A stretch of DNA of 64,000 nucleotides from positions 496,001-560,000 of the forward strand of contig NZ_CP154261.1 of the NCBI RefSeq assembly GCF_039511225.1. Reading direction: 5' to 3'. The notes under the pieces are model-generated. The model made no database searches and was not told the DNA's origin. It saw nothing but the letters and a program-made list of their open reading frames with translations. The stretch is from Sphingobacterium multivorum. GTDB taxonomy: Bacteria > Bacteroidota > Bacteroidia > Sphingobacteriales > Sphingobacteriaceae. Positions 53,871 through 63,583 of the stretch are shown in pieces; within the stretch, counting starts at the first letter, position 1, and each line of letters opens with the position of its first letter. A program made the translations under genes and the position numbers.

Positions 53871-54560
53871 TTAGCTTACCAAAAGTTTGTAACCTTTTCC
53901 GTGCACATTGACAATTTCAACTTTGCTGTCTTCTTTTAGATATTTACGAAGTTTACTGAGAAATACATCCATACTTCTACCCGTAAAGTAGTTATCATCA
54001 TGCCATATTTTTAACAAGGCTTCTTCCCGGGTCAGCACATCATTTTTCTTTAAGCAAAGCAAGCGGAGTAGTTCAGCTTCTTTCGTGGATAGTTTTTGCA
54101 TCTGTCCTTTGTAAGAAATCTGCTGACTTGTATAATCAAAGAAATAATCGCCAATTTCAAATTTATCAGCAACCACTTCTTCTTCTTTGTCTCGAACACT
54201 GCGTTTCAGCAAAGCATTGATGCGGAGCAATAATTCCTCCACTCGAAAAGGCTTGGTGATATAATCATCTCCTCCTAGCTCAAAGGCTTCGGTCTTATCT
54301 TCCATCATCCCCTTTGCTGTGGCAAAGATAATAGGAACAGTATTGTTTGTTTTTCTGATTTCACGTCCAACTGTAAATCCGTCCTTTTTGGGCATCATGA
54401 CATCAAAAATACAAAGGTCGTAGTTATTTTTTTTGAATTGAGAAATCGCTTCATCTCCATCCGTGCATAATGTGACGTCAAATTTTCCCTTTAATTCGAG
54501 ATAGTCTTTTAAAAGATCCCCCAAATTAGGATCATCTTCTGCTAATAATATCTTTTGCAT
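53871..54560 (-). CDS. OmpR-family response regulator
   Basis: A 229-residue regulator from the ATG at 54560. The receiver domain has the acidic pocket AEDD (7-10), phosphoacceptor Asp53 in CIFDVMMPKKDG, and a Lys in DYITKPF. A winged-helix DNA-binding domain (about 130-229) ends in LSKLRKYLKEDSKVEIVNVHGKGYKL. It follows the histidine kinase gene on the same strand with about 100 bases between, so the two form a two-component pair. Confidence 0.95.
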   Translation of the reverse strand: MQKILLAEDDPNLGDLLKDYLELKGKFDVTLCTDGDEAISQFKKNNYDLCIFDVMMPKKDGFTVGREIRKTNNTVPIIFATAKGMMEDKTEAFELGGDDYITKPFRVEELLLRINALLKRSVRDKEEEVVADKFEIGDYFFDYTSQQISYKGQMQKLSTKEAELLRLLCLKKNDVLTREEALLKIWHDDNYFTGRSMDVFLSKLRKYLKEDSKVEIVNVHGKGYKLLVS

Positions 54561-54662
54561 AATGAATATATTAATTTTCACCAATGTCCCTTGATGCTGA
54601 TAAATCAGCTTTCCTCAACCTTTGAAATTTTTTAAAGAGGAAATATACAAAAAAGGAACGTT

Positions 54663-56495
54663 TTATTTTTTAATAGGCAAAATTACTTCAAAGGTCGTGC
54701 CCTTATCTTTTTCACTTTTAACTGTAATTTTTCCGTTAAGCCTTCTCAGGATATCCTGTACATAACTTAAGCCAAGACCAAACCCTTTGACATTATGAAC
54801 ATTTCCAGTTGGAATACGGTAAAACTGGTCGAAAATCTTTTGCAGGTGATCCCGGCTCATCCCAATACCGTTGTCGGCTATGGTGACAATAATGGTATCG
54901 CCAACGTTTTTTGAATGGATGTTGACATGTAAATCTCCTTTGCTGTACTTGATGGCATTATCCAATAGATTGTAAAATACATTTGAAAAATGTAATTCAT
55001 CACCGATGACAATATCCTTGGTCGCTGCAAGATCTATACTGAATTTGCCGCCAATATTCTGCATCCGTAGCTGCATGCTGTCCGTTACTGCCGAAACAAG
55101 ATCATTGATGCATACTTCTACCTGGTCGAGTTTTAGCGTTTCTTTTTCTAGTCTTGCCAAATCGAGCACACGTTCAATATGATTTCCGAGTCTAACATTT
55201 TCATCGTAGATGATATTAGCCAATTTCTGCACCCGCTTGTGGTCGGCATTGATGTCTGGATCTTTAAGGGACTCACTGGCTATCATAATCGTCGCAACAG
55301 GTGTTTTAAACTCATGCGTCATGTTGTTGATGAAATCTGTTTTCATTTCCGAAACTTTCTTTTGTCTGAATATGATAATCAGTGTATATGCAAAACAACC
55401 CACCAATAAGAAAAGTAGCGCCAGCATAGGCAGCAACAGATAGCCCATATTATCCGCGATTATCGCCTTTTTATTGGGGAAATAGATGGTTAATTTTCCA
55501 GGTGCAGCACCGATATCGCCTTTAAAAAGTGCCGTCGAGTATTTAGTTGTATTTGTTGGATTATTTAAAGCGGCTTCGTTTAAAATATTATTTAGTAATA
55601 TATTGTTTGTGCTCCATATTTCAATATTAAAAGGAGCTTTAATGTCGCGTTGAGCTAACTCTTCTTTGATAAGTTCTTGGACGATGATCACATTCAATCG
55701 ATCCTTTAACGGACGTTTAGCCAGTTCCATTCCAATAGCAACATCTTCGATGTAGTCTGCTTTTTTGCCTCCCAGCATCGCAACGGAATCGTATACATTA
55801 AAACCGCTCCACGCGTTTTTTCTGTTGAGAACATCCAATCTTTTTTCGAGATCAGAAATTGTCTTTGCAAGCTTCGCATTCTCCCTAGGTGGCAATGTGG
55901 CTACCCTGAATTTTGTCTGTTGATTGACCAGCGGGTCCATTAATGGGATAACAAACCGTGTGCTATCGTCTTTTCCGCTAATCTGATCATCCACCTTTGA
56001 CGCATTTAACATGATATATGCTTGTACCAAATTATCGTCGGTAAGCTCATTTGAAACAGAAAATTTGATGAATTTCTGGTACTCCGGTCTTTTGATGTAT
56101 GTCTCGTAGAATGAATTTTTGATTTCAATTACATTTGGATACAAAGCACGCAATTGGTCTTCTTGCTCTTTAAAGTTTGAGAAAACAACATGTTGTTTGT
56201 TTTTTAATTCTTCAATTCTATACTGTATTTCGAGTTGCTCGGCCAAAAGACGTTGTTTGGCTTGTTCCTGCTTGGATTTTTCAATATTACGCTCCTGTTG
56301 AACCTTAGCAAAGTCAACTACCTCCCGTCTTTCAAGCTTTCCGGCTACAGCTGTAATCGCAGCATTGACGGACTCATCAAATAATTGAGACTTTTGGCGA
56401 TAAGAATCTCTCAGAAAATAGAATTGCATGGCCAATACCCCAATTAGAGCGAGAGACATCAGTCCAATGATTAATACAATGCTATTTTTCTTCAT
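54663..56495 (-). CDS. Sensor histidine kinase
   Basis: A 610-residue membrane kinase. One helix at about 6-28 and another at about 352-376 flank a large periplasmic domain containing a coiled-coil stretch (EQAKQRLLAEQLEIQYRIEEL). The HisKA box is NNMTHEFKTPVATI with phospho-His at about residue 393. The HATPase_c domain has N (FYNLLDNAIKYSKG), G1 (DNGIGM) and G2 (GFGLGLSYV) boxes. It is paired with the OmpR-type regulator downstream. No hint of the signal is visible. The 374-base gap upstream holds only a possible sigma-54 element. Confidence 0.95.
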   Translation of the reverse strand: MKKNSIVLIIGLMSLALIGVLAMQFYFLRDSYRQKSQLFDESVNAAITAVAGKLERREVVDFAKVQQERNIEKSKQEQAKQRLLAEQLEIQYRIEELKNKQHVVFSNFKEQEDQLRALYPNVIEIKNSFYETYIKRPEYQKFIKFSVSNELTDDNLVQAYIMLNASKVDDQISGKDDSTRFVIPLMDPLVNQQTKFRVATLPPRENAKLAKTISDLEKRLDVLNRKNAWSGFNVYDSVAMLGGKKADYIEDVAIGMELAKRPLKDRLNVIIVQELIKEELAQRDIKAPFNIEIWSTNNILLNNILNEAALNNPTNTTKYSTALFKGDIGAAPGKLTIYFPNKKAIIADNMGYLLLPMLALLFLLVGCFAYTLIIIFRQKKVSEMKTDFINNMTHEFKTPVATIMIASESLKDPDINADHKRVQKLANIIYDENVRLGNHIERVLDLARLEKETLKLDQVEVCINDLVSAVTDSMQLRMQNIGGKFSIDLAATKDIVIGDELHFSNVFYNLLDNAIKYSKGDLHVNIHSKNVGDTIIVTIADNGIGMSRDHLQKIFDQFYRIPTGNVHNVKGFGLGLSYVQDILRRLNGKITVKSEKDKGTTFEVILPIKK

Positions 56496-56833
56496 TAGTG
56501 TTGGGTATTAAATAAATGTATTTTGAATATATCACAAAGTTTATAACGCTCAGTTTATTTACCATTTGCGTATTCATCCCTTATGCCATGTGAGCGGCCA
56601 TTTAAGGTGCGATAGCTCATTTTTTCTTAAATTGTTACAAATATAAAGATGCTAATGTGTTTTGAAGCTGTTTTAACAATGTTTAACAGCAATCTGTTTA
56701 AATATAGATGCTGTTCTTTGTAAATTAGTGAATAGAAATGGATTATGGGCTGAATTACGCTGTGAACAAATTTTAATCTACGCGGTTGAGTCTGACTGCT
56801 GGAGAAGTGAATAAGCCGAATATGACGCGTTCA

Positions 56834-56850
56834 TTGGTACAATGAGTGCT
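56834..56850 (+). promoter_or_regulatory. Weak sigma-54-like element before a small secreted protein
   Basis: TTGGTAC-N5-GTGCT keeps the GG and GC at the right spacing of the sigma-54 consensus. It lies 20 bases before the start codon, so the message would begin about 10 bases before the ATG. One base of TGGCAC differs. Confidence 0.3.
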
Positions 56851-56869
56851 CTTTAATAACTATATAAAG

Positions 56870-57199
56870 ATGAAAAGTTACATATTATTATTGGTATTAT
56901 CTTCAGTCGGAACCATTGCTTTAGGGCAAGTGAGGGTGAAACCGCAGATTCCTTTAATGGAACAAAAAGAATCAAAAATGCCTGTCCTTAAATTGGATTC
57001 TTCAGATGGGAAGTATCATATGCCCATTAAGAAGCTAAATCGCGTGGATGGTCTGGCGCCAATGCCAGGGACTGAAAAAATGCCGAAAGGGGAGAATAAA
57101 GCTGAAAATCTTCCGTTAAGGCGCTTAGATGATTCACTAAAGGTGAAGGATTTTAAATTAAAAATCGACTCCTTGTATCCAAATAGGCAAAAAAAATAG
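56870..57199 (+). CDS. Small secreted hypothetical protein
   Basis: A 109-residue protein from the ATG at 56870, with a signal peptide (about 1-19, MKSYILLLVLSSVGTIALGQ). The mature part is basic and rich in Lys, Pro and Met with a repeated motif of the type MPxxKLxR (MPVLKLDSSDG, MPIKKLNRVDG, LPLRRLDDSL). It is probably unstructured or binds a partner. No family is recognised. Confidence 0.65.
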   Translation: MKSYILLLVLSSVGTIALGQVRVKPQIPLMEQKESKMPVLKLDSSDGKYHMPIKKLNRVDGLAPMPGTEKMPKGENKAENLPLRRLDDSLKVKDFKLKIDSLYPNRQKK

Positions 57200-57228
57200 C
57201 GTTCTATTTAGAACGCTATTTTTTTTGC
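57194..57228. terminator. Bidirectional terminator between the small secreted protein gene and pyk
   Basis: AATAGCGTTCT pairs with AGAACGCTATT around ATTT, with an A run before and eight T residues after. Confidence 0.85.
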
Positions 57229-57246
57229 TTTAATCCTTATTGTCCA

Positions 57247-58674
57247 TTATAGCTGGGAAACACGGATTGTATTTGTTTTACCTTTTTCGATCAACGGTGT
57301 CGACGCTGTATTGATAATGATAGATCCAGGTTTAACGTAGTTATTTTTTACAATAAATTTGTTAACATCATGGATAGATCCATCCGTGCTTTCGAACTTG
57401 TCGTAAATAAATGTTTTTACACCCCAAAGTAAGCTGAGTTGTTTTAGCAATTTTTGTGTTCCTGTGAAAACTAAGATATCTACATTTGGTCTATAACTTG
57501 TAATTTCAAAAGCCGTTGCTCCAGATGATGTTAATACCGCAATTGCTGAAGCATTTGTTTTTTGAGCAAGATAAACCGAAGATGCACAAATCGCGTCCGG
57601 AATAAGTGTTCCGTCGTGGATTTCACTAACTTTCTCATTATAATAAGGATAAGAAGTTTGTTCCACGTGGATAATGATTTTACTCATTGTTTCGATAACG
57701 ATTTCAGGAAATTCACCAACTGAAGTCTCGCCACTTAACATCACAGCATCCGCTCCATCCAATACGGAGTTGGCTACGTCGTTTACTTCAGCGCGTGTAG
57801 GACGCGGTGTAGTAATCATACTTTCCAACATTTGTGTCGCAATGATCACTGGTTTTGAAAGATCTCTACATTTCTGTACGATGATCTTTTGAAGTCCTGG
57901 TACTTCTTCCATTGGAAGTTCAACACCCAGGTCACCACGAGCAACCATAACAGCGTCTGTAGCTTCTATAATGGCATCAATATTTTCAATCGCTTCTGGT
58001 TTTTCAACTTTTGCGATGACACGTGCATGGCTTCCTTTTGCCTCGATGATTTTTTTACATTGAAAAATATCATCTGCCGAACGTACGAAAGACATCGCGA
58101 TCCAGTCTGCACCATGATCCAGGGCAAAATTCAAGTTGTCTAAATCTTCTTCCGTCAACGATGGGATAGAAACTTTGGTATTCGGTAAGTTAACGCCTTT
58201 ACGTGAAGTAAGGACACCTCCGTGTACAACTTCACAGGTAACAGTATCTTTATGATTGGTCTCTAAAACACGAAGTTGAAGTTTTCCGTCATCAAGTAAA
58301 ATGATTTCGTTGGCTTCAACATCGTTTGGAAAGTTTTCGTATGTAATGTAGATTCTGTTTTCGTCTCCGATAAGTTCTTGTGTTGTAATTTCAACTTTTG
58401 AACCATTCACGAGAATAGCGCCACCTTCTTTCATTTTTCCGATCCTAATTTTTGGACCTTGTAAATCGGCTAAGATGGCAACATTGAATCCTGTTTCATT
58501 ATTTATTGCATTTATAGTTTCGATTACCTTAAGGTGATCTTCCTGGCTGCCATGAGAGAAATTCAACCGGCACACATCAACCCCTTTGGCAATCATGTTG
58601 GTCAAAACTTGTTTGTCTGCCGAGGCAGGGCCTAATGTTGCGACAATTTTAGTCCTTTTTTGAACTTTTTCCAT
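57247..58674 (-). CDS. pyk: Pyruvate kinase
   Basis: A 475-residue glycolytic enzyme that makes pyruvate and ATP from phosphoenolpyruvate and ADP. Family motifs are KIVATLGPAS (about 9-18), RLNFSHGSQEDH, AVMVARGDLGVELP and TQMLESMITTPRPTRAEVNDVANSVLDGADAVML. The C-terminal allosteric domain is complete. A TAGTTTTG element (minus strand, 58744-58751) about 70 bases upstream could be its promoter. It is divergent from no gene; the IPExxxVDY gene precedes it on the same strand. Confidence 0.97.
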   Translation of the reverse strand: MEKVQKRTKIVATLGPASADKQVLTNMIAKGVDVCRLNFSHGSQEDHLKVIETINAINNETGFNVAILADLQGPKIRIGKMKEGGAILVNGSKVEITTQELIGDENRIYITYENFPNDVEANEIILLDDGKLQLRVLETNHKDTVTCEVVHGGVLTSRKGVNLPNTKVSIPSLTEEDLDNLNFALDHGADWIAMSFVRSADDIFQCKKIIEAKGSHARVIAKVEKPEAIENIDAIIEATDAVMVARGDLGVELPMEEVPGLQKIIVQKCRDLSKPVIIATQMLESMITTPRPTRAEVNDVANSVLDGADAVMLSGETSVGEFPEIVIETMSKIIIHVEQTSYPYYNEKVSEIHDGTLIPDAICASSVYLAQKTNASAIAVLTSSGATAFEITSYRPNVDILVFTGTQKLLKQLSLLWGVKTFIYDKFESTDGSIHDVNKFIVKNNYVKPGSIIINTASTPLIEKGKTNTIRVSQL

Positions 58675-58808
58675 CTGTTATTTTGTATTTTAAATGTTCT
58701 TCATTAATCACAACAAATAGCCTACTATATTGTTGTGTTTTGTCAAAACTAAATCGAATTAATTTAGATCTAAGTTGGGGTGTATTTGCTACACTAACCT
58801 ACAGTTTG

Positions 58809-59303
58809 CTAAAATATGAGATTTTCTTTAGATTTCAATATTTTTGGTGATATTTCTTTTGCAATGACGACTTCGGGTAATTTGTTGATCCTTTTGATAA
58901 TATGTTCCACGTCATCCTCACAGATGTAGTTTTTGATGATGATAAAAAAATCGAAGTGGGGGTTTTCCGGGATTAAATAAGTGCCTTCGATGCTCTTATT
59001 ATTGATCAGAAAATATTCGGTGTCGGCATCGGGGATAAGGTAATGAAAAGCAGTGAAGTGGTAGCTTGTTTTTTTCTTTGGATCAAAGACAATGTGATAT
59101 TCAAGCTCTTCTTCGGTTTTGTTTTTTTGTCGACCATCATGGTCGTATTTGCTTTCTTTTCCTCTGGAAAAATTCAGGTTAGTCTCTTTGTTGATGAAAT
59201 GGCAGAGTCGGTAATCTTTCAACGAACAGGTGATGGCGAGTAGGGTAAAATCCAACTCTTCATTCATGTCCATATCCAATCTTGCTACTAACTTATTGAC
59301 CAC
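58809..59303 (-). CDS. IPExxxVDY family protein
   Basis: A 164-residue protein of a family restricted to Bacteroidota. Its name motif appears here as IPENPHFDF (Phe for Val and Phe for Tyr). The N-terminus (MNEELDFTLLAITCSLKDYRLCHFINKETNLNFSR) also agrees with the family. Function is unknown. The family gene usually sits next to pyk and acpP, as here: 134 bases upstream of pyk and divergent from acpP. An ATG at residue 11 or 13 is an alternative start. Confidence 0.85.
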   Translation of the reverse strand: MVNKLVARLDMDMNEELDFTLLAITCSLKDYRLCHFINKETNLNFSRGKESKYDHDGRQKNKTEEELEYHIVFDPKKKTSYHFTAFHYLIPDADTEYFLINNKSIEGTYLIPENPHFDFFIIIKNYICEDDVEHIIKRINKLPEVVIAKEISPKILKSKENLIF

Positions 59304-59590
59304 TTTATTGTTTAAATATATGTCCCTCTGCTAACGAAGGTACTAATAATTTTGAGGTAGGAATATACTTTTTGTGTAAAATTTGAGTTAATTAGCTGAG
59401 CGTTTGGAATACAAAATATTTTTTGTTATACTTGAACTAAGTTAATATAGAGTGGGTTAGCTAGTATAAGACGCGAATAAGTTCGGTCGCCTAACATGGT
59501 GACTTTCATCTAAATATCAATTTAGGTTTGAATTTTGATGAAATTTATTTTTCTTTGCACAGATTTATTAAACAATTAAACTATAAAATC

Positions 59591-59827
59591 ATGTCAGATA
59601 TCGCTTCAAGAGTAAAAGCAATTATCGTTGAAAAATTAGGTGTTGACGAAAACGAAGTAACACCAGAAGCTTCATTCACTAATGATTTAGGTGCTGATTC
59701 ACTTGACACTGTTGAGTTGATCATGGAGTTTGAAAAAGAATTCAACGTTGCTATTCCTGATGATCAAGCAGAGACTATTGGTACTGTTGGTCAAGCAATC
59801 GCTTATTTAGAAAAAAACGTTAACTAA
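59591..59827 (+). CDS. acpP: Acyl carrier protein
   Basis: A 78-residue acidic four-helix protein that carries growing fatty acids. Phosphopantetheine is attached at Ser37 in [10 protein letters not shown]. It starts at the ATG at 59591; a longer reading is poor. fabF follows after 27 bases, so they form an operon with rnc. The 287-base divergent gap upstream holds TTTCTTTG about 35 bases before the ATG, a weak -7 element. Confidence 0.98.
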   Translation: MSDIASRVKAIIVEKLGVDENEVTPEASFTNDLGADSLDTVELIMEFEKEFNVAIPDDQAETIGTVGQAIAYLEKNVN

Positions 59828-59854
59828 CTAATTTAATTAGGCTAATCGTAATAA

Positions 59855-61108
59855 ATGGAGCTTAAAAGAGTAGTAGTAACAGGATTAGGCGCCCTTACAC
59901 CAATTGGTAATACCGTCTCAGCTTACTGGGAGGCGTTAATAAATGGTGTAAGCGGAGCTGCTCCTATTACGCATTTTGATGCGTCAAAATTCAAGACTCA
60001 GTTTGCATGTGAGGTAAAGGGGTTTGATCCGCATGAATTTATGGATCGTAAGGAAGCTCGTAAAGTCGATCCTTTTGTACAGTATGCAATTGCGTCAACA
60101 GATGAGGCAATTAAAGATGCTGGCTTAGATTTTGAAAAATTAGATACAAATCGTATCGGAGTAATTTGGGGATCAGGAATTGGAGGTTTAACAACTTTCA
60201 CTGAAGAGGTTGCAAACTTTGCAAAGGGAGATGGAACACCTCGTTTCAATCCTTTCTTCATTCCTAAGATGCTCGTTGATATTGCTCCAGGACATATTTC
60301 AATGCGTCATGGTCTACGTGGCCCTAACTTTTCTGCCGTATCGGCTTGTGCCTCGGCTACCAATGCAATGATAGATGCTTTTAACTATATTCGTATGGGC
60401 AAAGCTGATGTGATTGTTACAGGTGGATCAGAAGCGACAGTCAATGAAGCTGGAATTGGTGGGTTCAATGCTATGCATGCGTTGTCAACCCGGAATGACG
60501 ACCCTAAAACAGCCTCACGTCCTTTTGATAAAGATAGAGATGGTTTTGTTTCGGGAGAAGGTTCGGGTGCATTGATCTTAGAAAGTTTGGAGCACGCCTT
60601 AGCACGTGGAGCAAAAATCTATGCAGAGATTGCAGGGGGTGGAATGAGTGCAGATGCACATCACATCACAGCCTCGCATCCTGAAGGATTGGGCGCAAAA
60701 CTGGCTATGACAATGGCTGTAAATGATGCAGAGATGGATTTTTCAGATATTGATTATATCAATGTTCATGGAACATCTACACCGGTCGGTGATATTAGTG
60801 AAACGAAGGCTATTGTTGACCTGTTTGGTGAACACGCTTATAAATTGAATATCAGTTCAACTAAATCAATGACAGGACACCTTTTGGGGGCTGCAGGGGC
60901 TATTGAAACTATCGCTTCTATATTGGCTGTTCAAAATGATATTGTCCCTCCGACAATCAATCACTTTACAGACGATCCGGAAATTGATAACAACTTGAAT
61001 TTTACATTCAACAAAGCGCAAAAACGTATCGTTAATGCCGCTTTGAGCAACACATTCGGTTTCGGTGGGCATAATGCTACCGTTATTGTGAAAAAATATA
61101 AAGCTTAA
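59855..61108 (+). CDS. fabF: 3-oxoacyl-[acyl-carrier-protein] synthase II (FabF)
   Basis: A 417-residue condensing enzyme of fatty-acid elongation. The catalytic Cys (about 164) is in VSACASATNA, and the two His are in NVHGTSTPVGD and KSMTGHLLGAAGA. The N-terminus KRVVVTGLGALTPIGN is typical. It works on acyl groups held by the acyl carrier protein encoded 27 bases upstream. Confidence 0.98.
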   Translation: MELKRVVVTGLGALTPIGNTVSAYWEALINGVSGAAPITHFDASKFKTQFACEVKGFDPHEFMDRKEARKVDPFVQYAIASTDEAIKDAGLDFEKLDTNRIGVIWGSGIGGLTTFTEEVANFAKGDGTPRFNPFFIPKMLVDIAPGHISMRHGLRGPNFSAVSACASATNAMIDAFNYIRMGKADVIVTGGSEATVNEAGIGGFNAMHALSTRNDDPKTASRPFDKDRDGFVSGEGSGALILESLEHALARGAKIYAEIAGGGMSADAHHITASHPEGLGAKLAMTMAVNDAEMDFSDIDYINVHGTSTPVGDISETKAIVDLFGEHAYKLNISSTKSMTGHLLGAAGAIETIASILAVQNDIVPPTINHFTDDPEIDNNLNFTFNKAQKRIVNAALSNTFGFGGHNATVIVKKYKA

Positions 61109-61192
61109 TGTTTGATCCTTCAAACATGGTTTGATAATATGAGCTAGCGACAGGTTCTTTAACTAGGACTTGTCGCCTTATTTTTAGAAGAG

Positions 61193-61933
61193 ATGCCTTT
61201 TGCAAGGATATATAAATTATATTTTTCGCCAGATCGGGAATACGTTAGAAAACTAAAAAACCTGCTTGGATTTGTTCCCGGAAATGTACATCTGTACAAG
61301 ATGGCGTTTAGACACAAGTCTGTCGCCGTTACAATTAAAGAGGGCGCAAAAAATAGCAACGAACGTTTAGAATTCTTAGGTGATGCTGTTTTGGGTTCGG
61401 TTGTGGCCGAACTGTTATTTAAGAAATATCCTTATAAAGATGAAGGGTTCCTGACAGAAATGCGCTCAAAAATTGTCAGTAGAGCAAACCTAAACCAGCT
61501 TTCCAGAAAATTGGGGTTTAATGAGCTTATCCAGTTTGATGCGCGAATGATCAGTTTTCCGAATAAACAAGGATCTTTATTGGGTGATGCTTTTGAGGCA
61601 TTGATTGGGGCAGTTTATCTGGATAGGGGCTATGTTTTTACCAAGAGCTTTTTGTTGAATCGAATTATTAAACCGCACGTCGATATTCACCTATTGGAAC
61701 AGACGGAAACAAACTTTAAAAGTCGGTTGATTGAGTGGTGTCAACATACTGGCAAAGAGATCGTATTTAGGCAAACAGACAACCCAGAAGGGGAATCTTC
61801 TAAGATGTTTAGTATTGAAGCGGTCGTGGATGGTATTGTTTGTGGACTTGGCCGTGATTTTAATAAGAAGTCTGCCGAGAAATCTGCCGCCGAAAAAGCC
61901 TGTGAATTCCTTAAAATTCTGGAAGTAGAATAA
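61193..61933 (+). CDS. rnc: Ribonuclease III
   Basis: A 246-residue double-strand-specific endoribonuclease used in rRNA processing. The catalytic signature NERLEFLGDAVL is at 56-67, and the second acidic cluster is in GDAFEALIGAVYLD. A dsRNA-binding domain covers about 170-246 (FKSRLIEWCQHTGKEI, ending KSAAEKACEFLKIL). It follows fabF by 84 bases, a gene order kept in many Bacteroidota. Confidence 0.97.
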   Translation: MPFARIYKLYFSPDREYVRKLKNLLGFVPGNVHLYKMAFRHKSVAVTIKEGAKNSNERLEFLGDAVLGSVVAELLFKKYPYKDEGFLTEMRSKIVSRANLNQLSRKLGFNELIQFDARMISFPNKQGSLLGDAFEALIGAVYLDRGYVFTKSFLLNRIIKPHVDIHLLEQTETNFKSRLIEWCQHTGKEIVFRQTDNPEGESSKMFSIEAVVDGIVCGLGRDFNKKSAEKSAAEKACEFLKILEVE

Positions 61934-61943
61934 AGGATTTTAT

Positions 61944-61951
61944 TAACTTTG
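61944..61951 (+). promoter_or_regulatory. -7 promoter element (TAACTTTG) directly before hisS
   Basis: Perfect TAnnTTTG match with six bases before the hisS ATG; the message would begin at the start codon. No good -33 element is seen, so hisS may also be read from the rnc transcript. Confidence 0.45.
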
Positions 61952-61957
61952 CCAAAT

Positions 61958-63340
61958 ATGGCAGTAGTAAAACCTTCTTTGGCAAAAGGAACGCGTGATT
62001 TTTCGCCTTCCGAAATGATCAAACGCAACTATATTTTCGATACACTGAAAACGGTATTCAGAAAATATGGCTATAATGAAATACAGACCCCTTCATTTGA
62101 GAATTTGACGACCCTTACCGGTAAATACGGCGACGAGGGCGATAAATTGATCTTTAAGATTCTTAATTCGGGTGACTACCTGACAAAAGCGCCCGACAGC
62201 CTGCTTCACGATAAAAATTCCAATAAGCTCATTCCGCATATAACAGAGAAAGCACTAAGATATGATCTTACAGTGCCCTTTGCACGCTATGTTGTGATGC
62301 ACCAAAATGATATTACTTTACCGTTTAAGCGCTTTCAGGTGCAACCTGTGTGGCGTGCAGATCGTCCGCAGCGCGGAAGATACCGCGAGTTTTATCAATG
62401 TGATGTCGACGTGGTCGGGTCAGAAAGTTTATTGAATGAAGCGGAGTTTATTTTGATTTATCAAGAAGCCTTCGAACGGTTTGGACTGAAAGATTTTAAT
62501 ATCAAAATCAACAACCGGAAAATTCTTTCGGGTATTGCTGAAATCATCGGCAAACCGGAGCTGATTGTGGACATGACTGTCGCGATCGATAAATTGGATA
62601 AAATCGGGTTGGAAGGTGTCAACAAAGAGTTGTTGGAAAGAGGTTTTACAGAAGCAGATCTTGCTATTTTGAAACCTATAATTTTATTGGAAGGCTCAAA
62701 TGATGAGAAACTTGCTTCCTTAAAAGCGATTTTAGTAACTTCTGCTGTCGGCTTAAATGGTATTGCAGAGATTGAGGACGTGTTTGACTATGTGGCCAAA
62801 TTAGGTGCTGAAGAAAAGTTGCTTCATCAAATCATAGATCTGGATATTACATTGGCCCGAGGTCTCAATTATTATACGGGCTGTATCTTTGAGGTCAAGA
62901 CGAATGAAGTTGCCATGGGAAGTATAGGTGGAGGTGGTCGCTACGATGATCTTACAGGTATGTTTGGTTTGAAGGGACTGACCGGGGTCGGGGTTTCCTT
63001 TGGTGCGGACCGCATTTATGATGTGCTGGAAGAGCTGAACTTATTTCCTGCTGGGAAAGCTGATTCTACCAAGCTCCTGATCATCAATTTTGACAAACAG
63101 CTGGAAAGTTATACCCTGAGCTTACTCAACAAACTTCGCAAGGAAAATATCGCTTCGGAACTCTATGCTTCTCCTGTAAAATTGAAAAAGCAAATGGGCT
63201 ATGCGGATGGGAAAGGTATTCCCTATGTGTTATTAGTCGGTGAAGAGGAGGCTGCATCGGGGCAATTGTCATTAAAGGACATGGAAAGCGGGGAGCAGGT
63301 AAAGGTAACTGAAAGTGAGCTGATCCAAAAACTTCGATAG
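61958..63340 (+). CDS. hisS: Histidyl-tRNA synthetase
   Basis: A 460-residue class II synthetase that charges tRNA-His. The ATG at 61958 is preferred to an upstream TTG that lies inside the promoter element. KGTRDFSPSEM opens the catalytic domain. Motif 2 is QPVWRADRPQRGRYREFYQCDVD, the histidine-binding motif RGLNYYTG is present, and motif 3 is GVGVSFGADRI. The anticodon-binding domain makes up the last 95 residues. Confidence 0.97.
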   Translation: MAVVKPSLAKGTRDFSPSEMIKRNYIFDTLKTVFRKYGYNEIQTPSFENLTTLTGKYGDEGDKLIFKILNSGDYLTKAPDSLLHDKNSNKLIPHITEKALRYDLTVPFARYVVMHQNDITLPFKRFQVQPVWRADRPQRGRYREFYQCDVDVVGSESLLNEAEFILIYQEAFERFGLKDFNIKINNRKILSGIAEIIGKPELIVDMTVAIDKLDKIGLEGVNKELLERGFTEADLAILKPIILLEGSNDEKLASLKAILVTSAVGLNGIAEIEDVFDYVAKLGAEEKLLHQIIDLDITLARGLNYYTGCIFEVKTNEVAMGSIGGGGRYDDLTGMFGLKGLTGVGVSFGADRIYDVLEELNLFPAGKADSTKLLIINFDKQLESYTLSLLNKLRKENIASELYASPVKLKKQMGYADGKGIPYVLLVGEEEAASGQLSLKDMESGEQVKVTESELIQKLR

Positions 63341-63364
63341 CAAACAGTTTGCATAAAATAGATT

Positions 63365-63399
63365 AAGCCAAATGATTATTAAGTCCTTTGGCTTTTTTA
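63365..63399 (+). terminator. Terminator after hisS
   Basis: AAGCCAAA pairs with TTTGGCTT with a 14-base loop, then a T run. Confidence 0.75.
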
Positions 63400-63541
63400 T
63401 TTTCATAAGTTTTTGATTTATTTGATTGTGCCGTTCATTTATTTGTAATCAAATGCTATATACTTTAAATCAAATGTCTTAGAAGTGTCTTAAAGTATAA
63501 ATAAAATTGATTTTTGGGTAAGGAAATTCGTCCAAAATTAT

Positions 63542-63549
63542 TAGATTTG
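63542..63549 (+). promoter_or_regulatory. -7 promoter element (TAGATTTG) for pdhA
   Basis: TAnnTTTG match 34 bases before the pdhA ATG; a TTTTTG about 25 bases further upstream may be the -33 part. Confidence 0.4.
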
Positions 63550-63583
63550 TAGTCTAGAATAGTAAGAAAATCAAAACTTTGAA

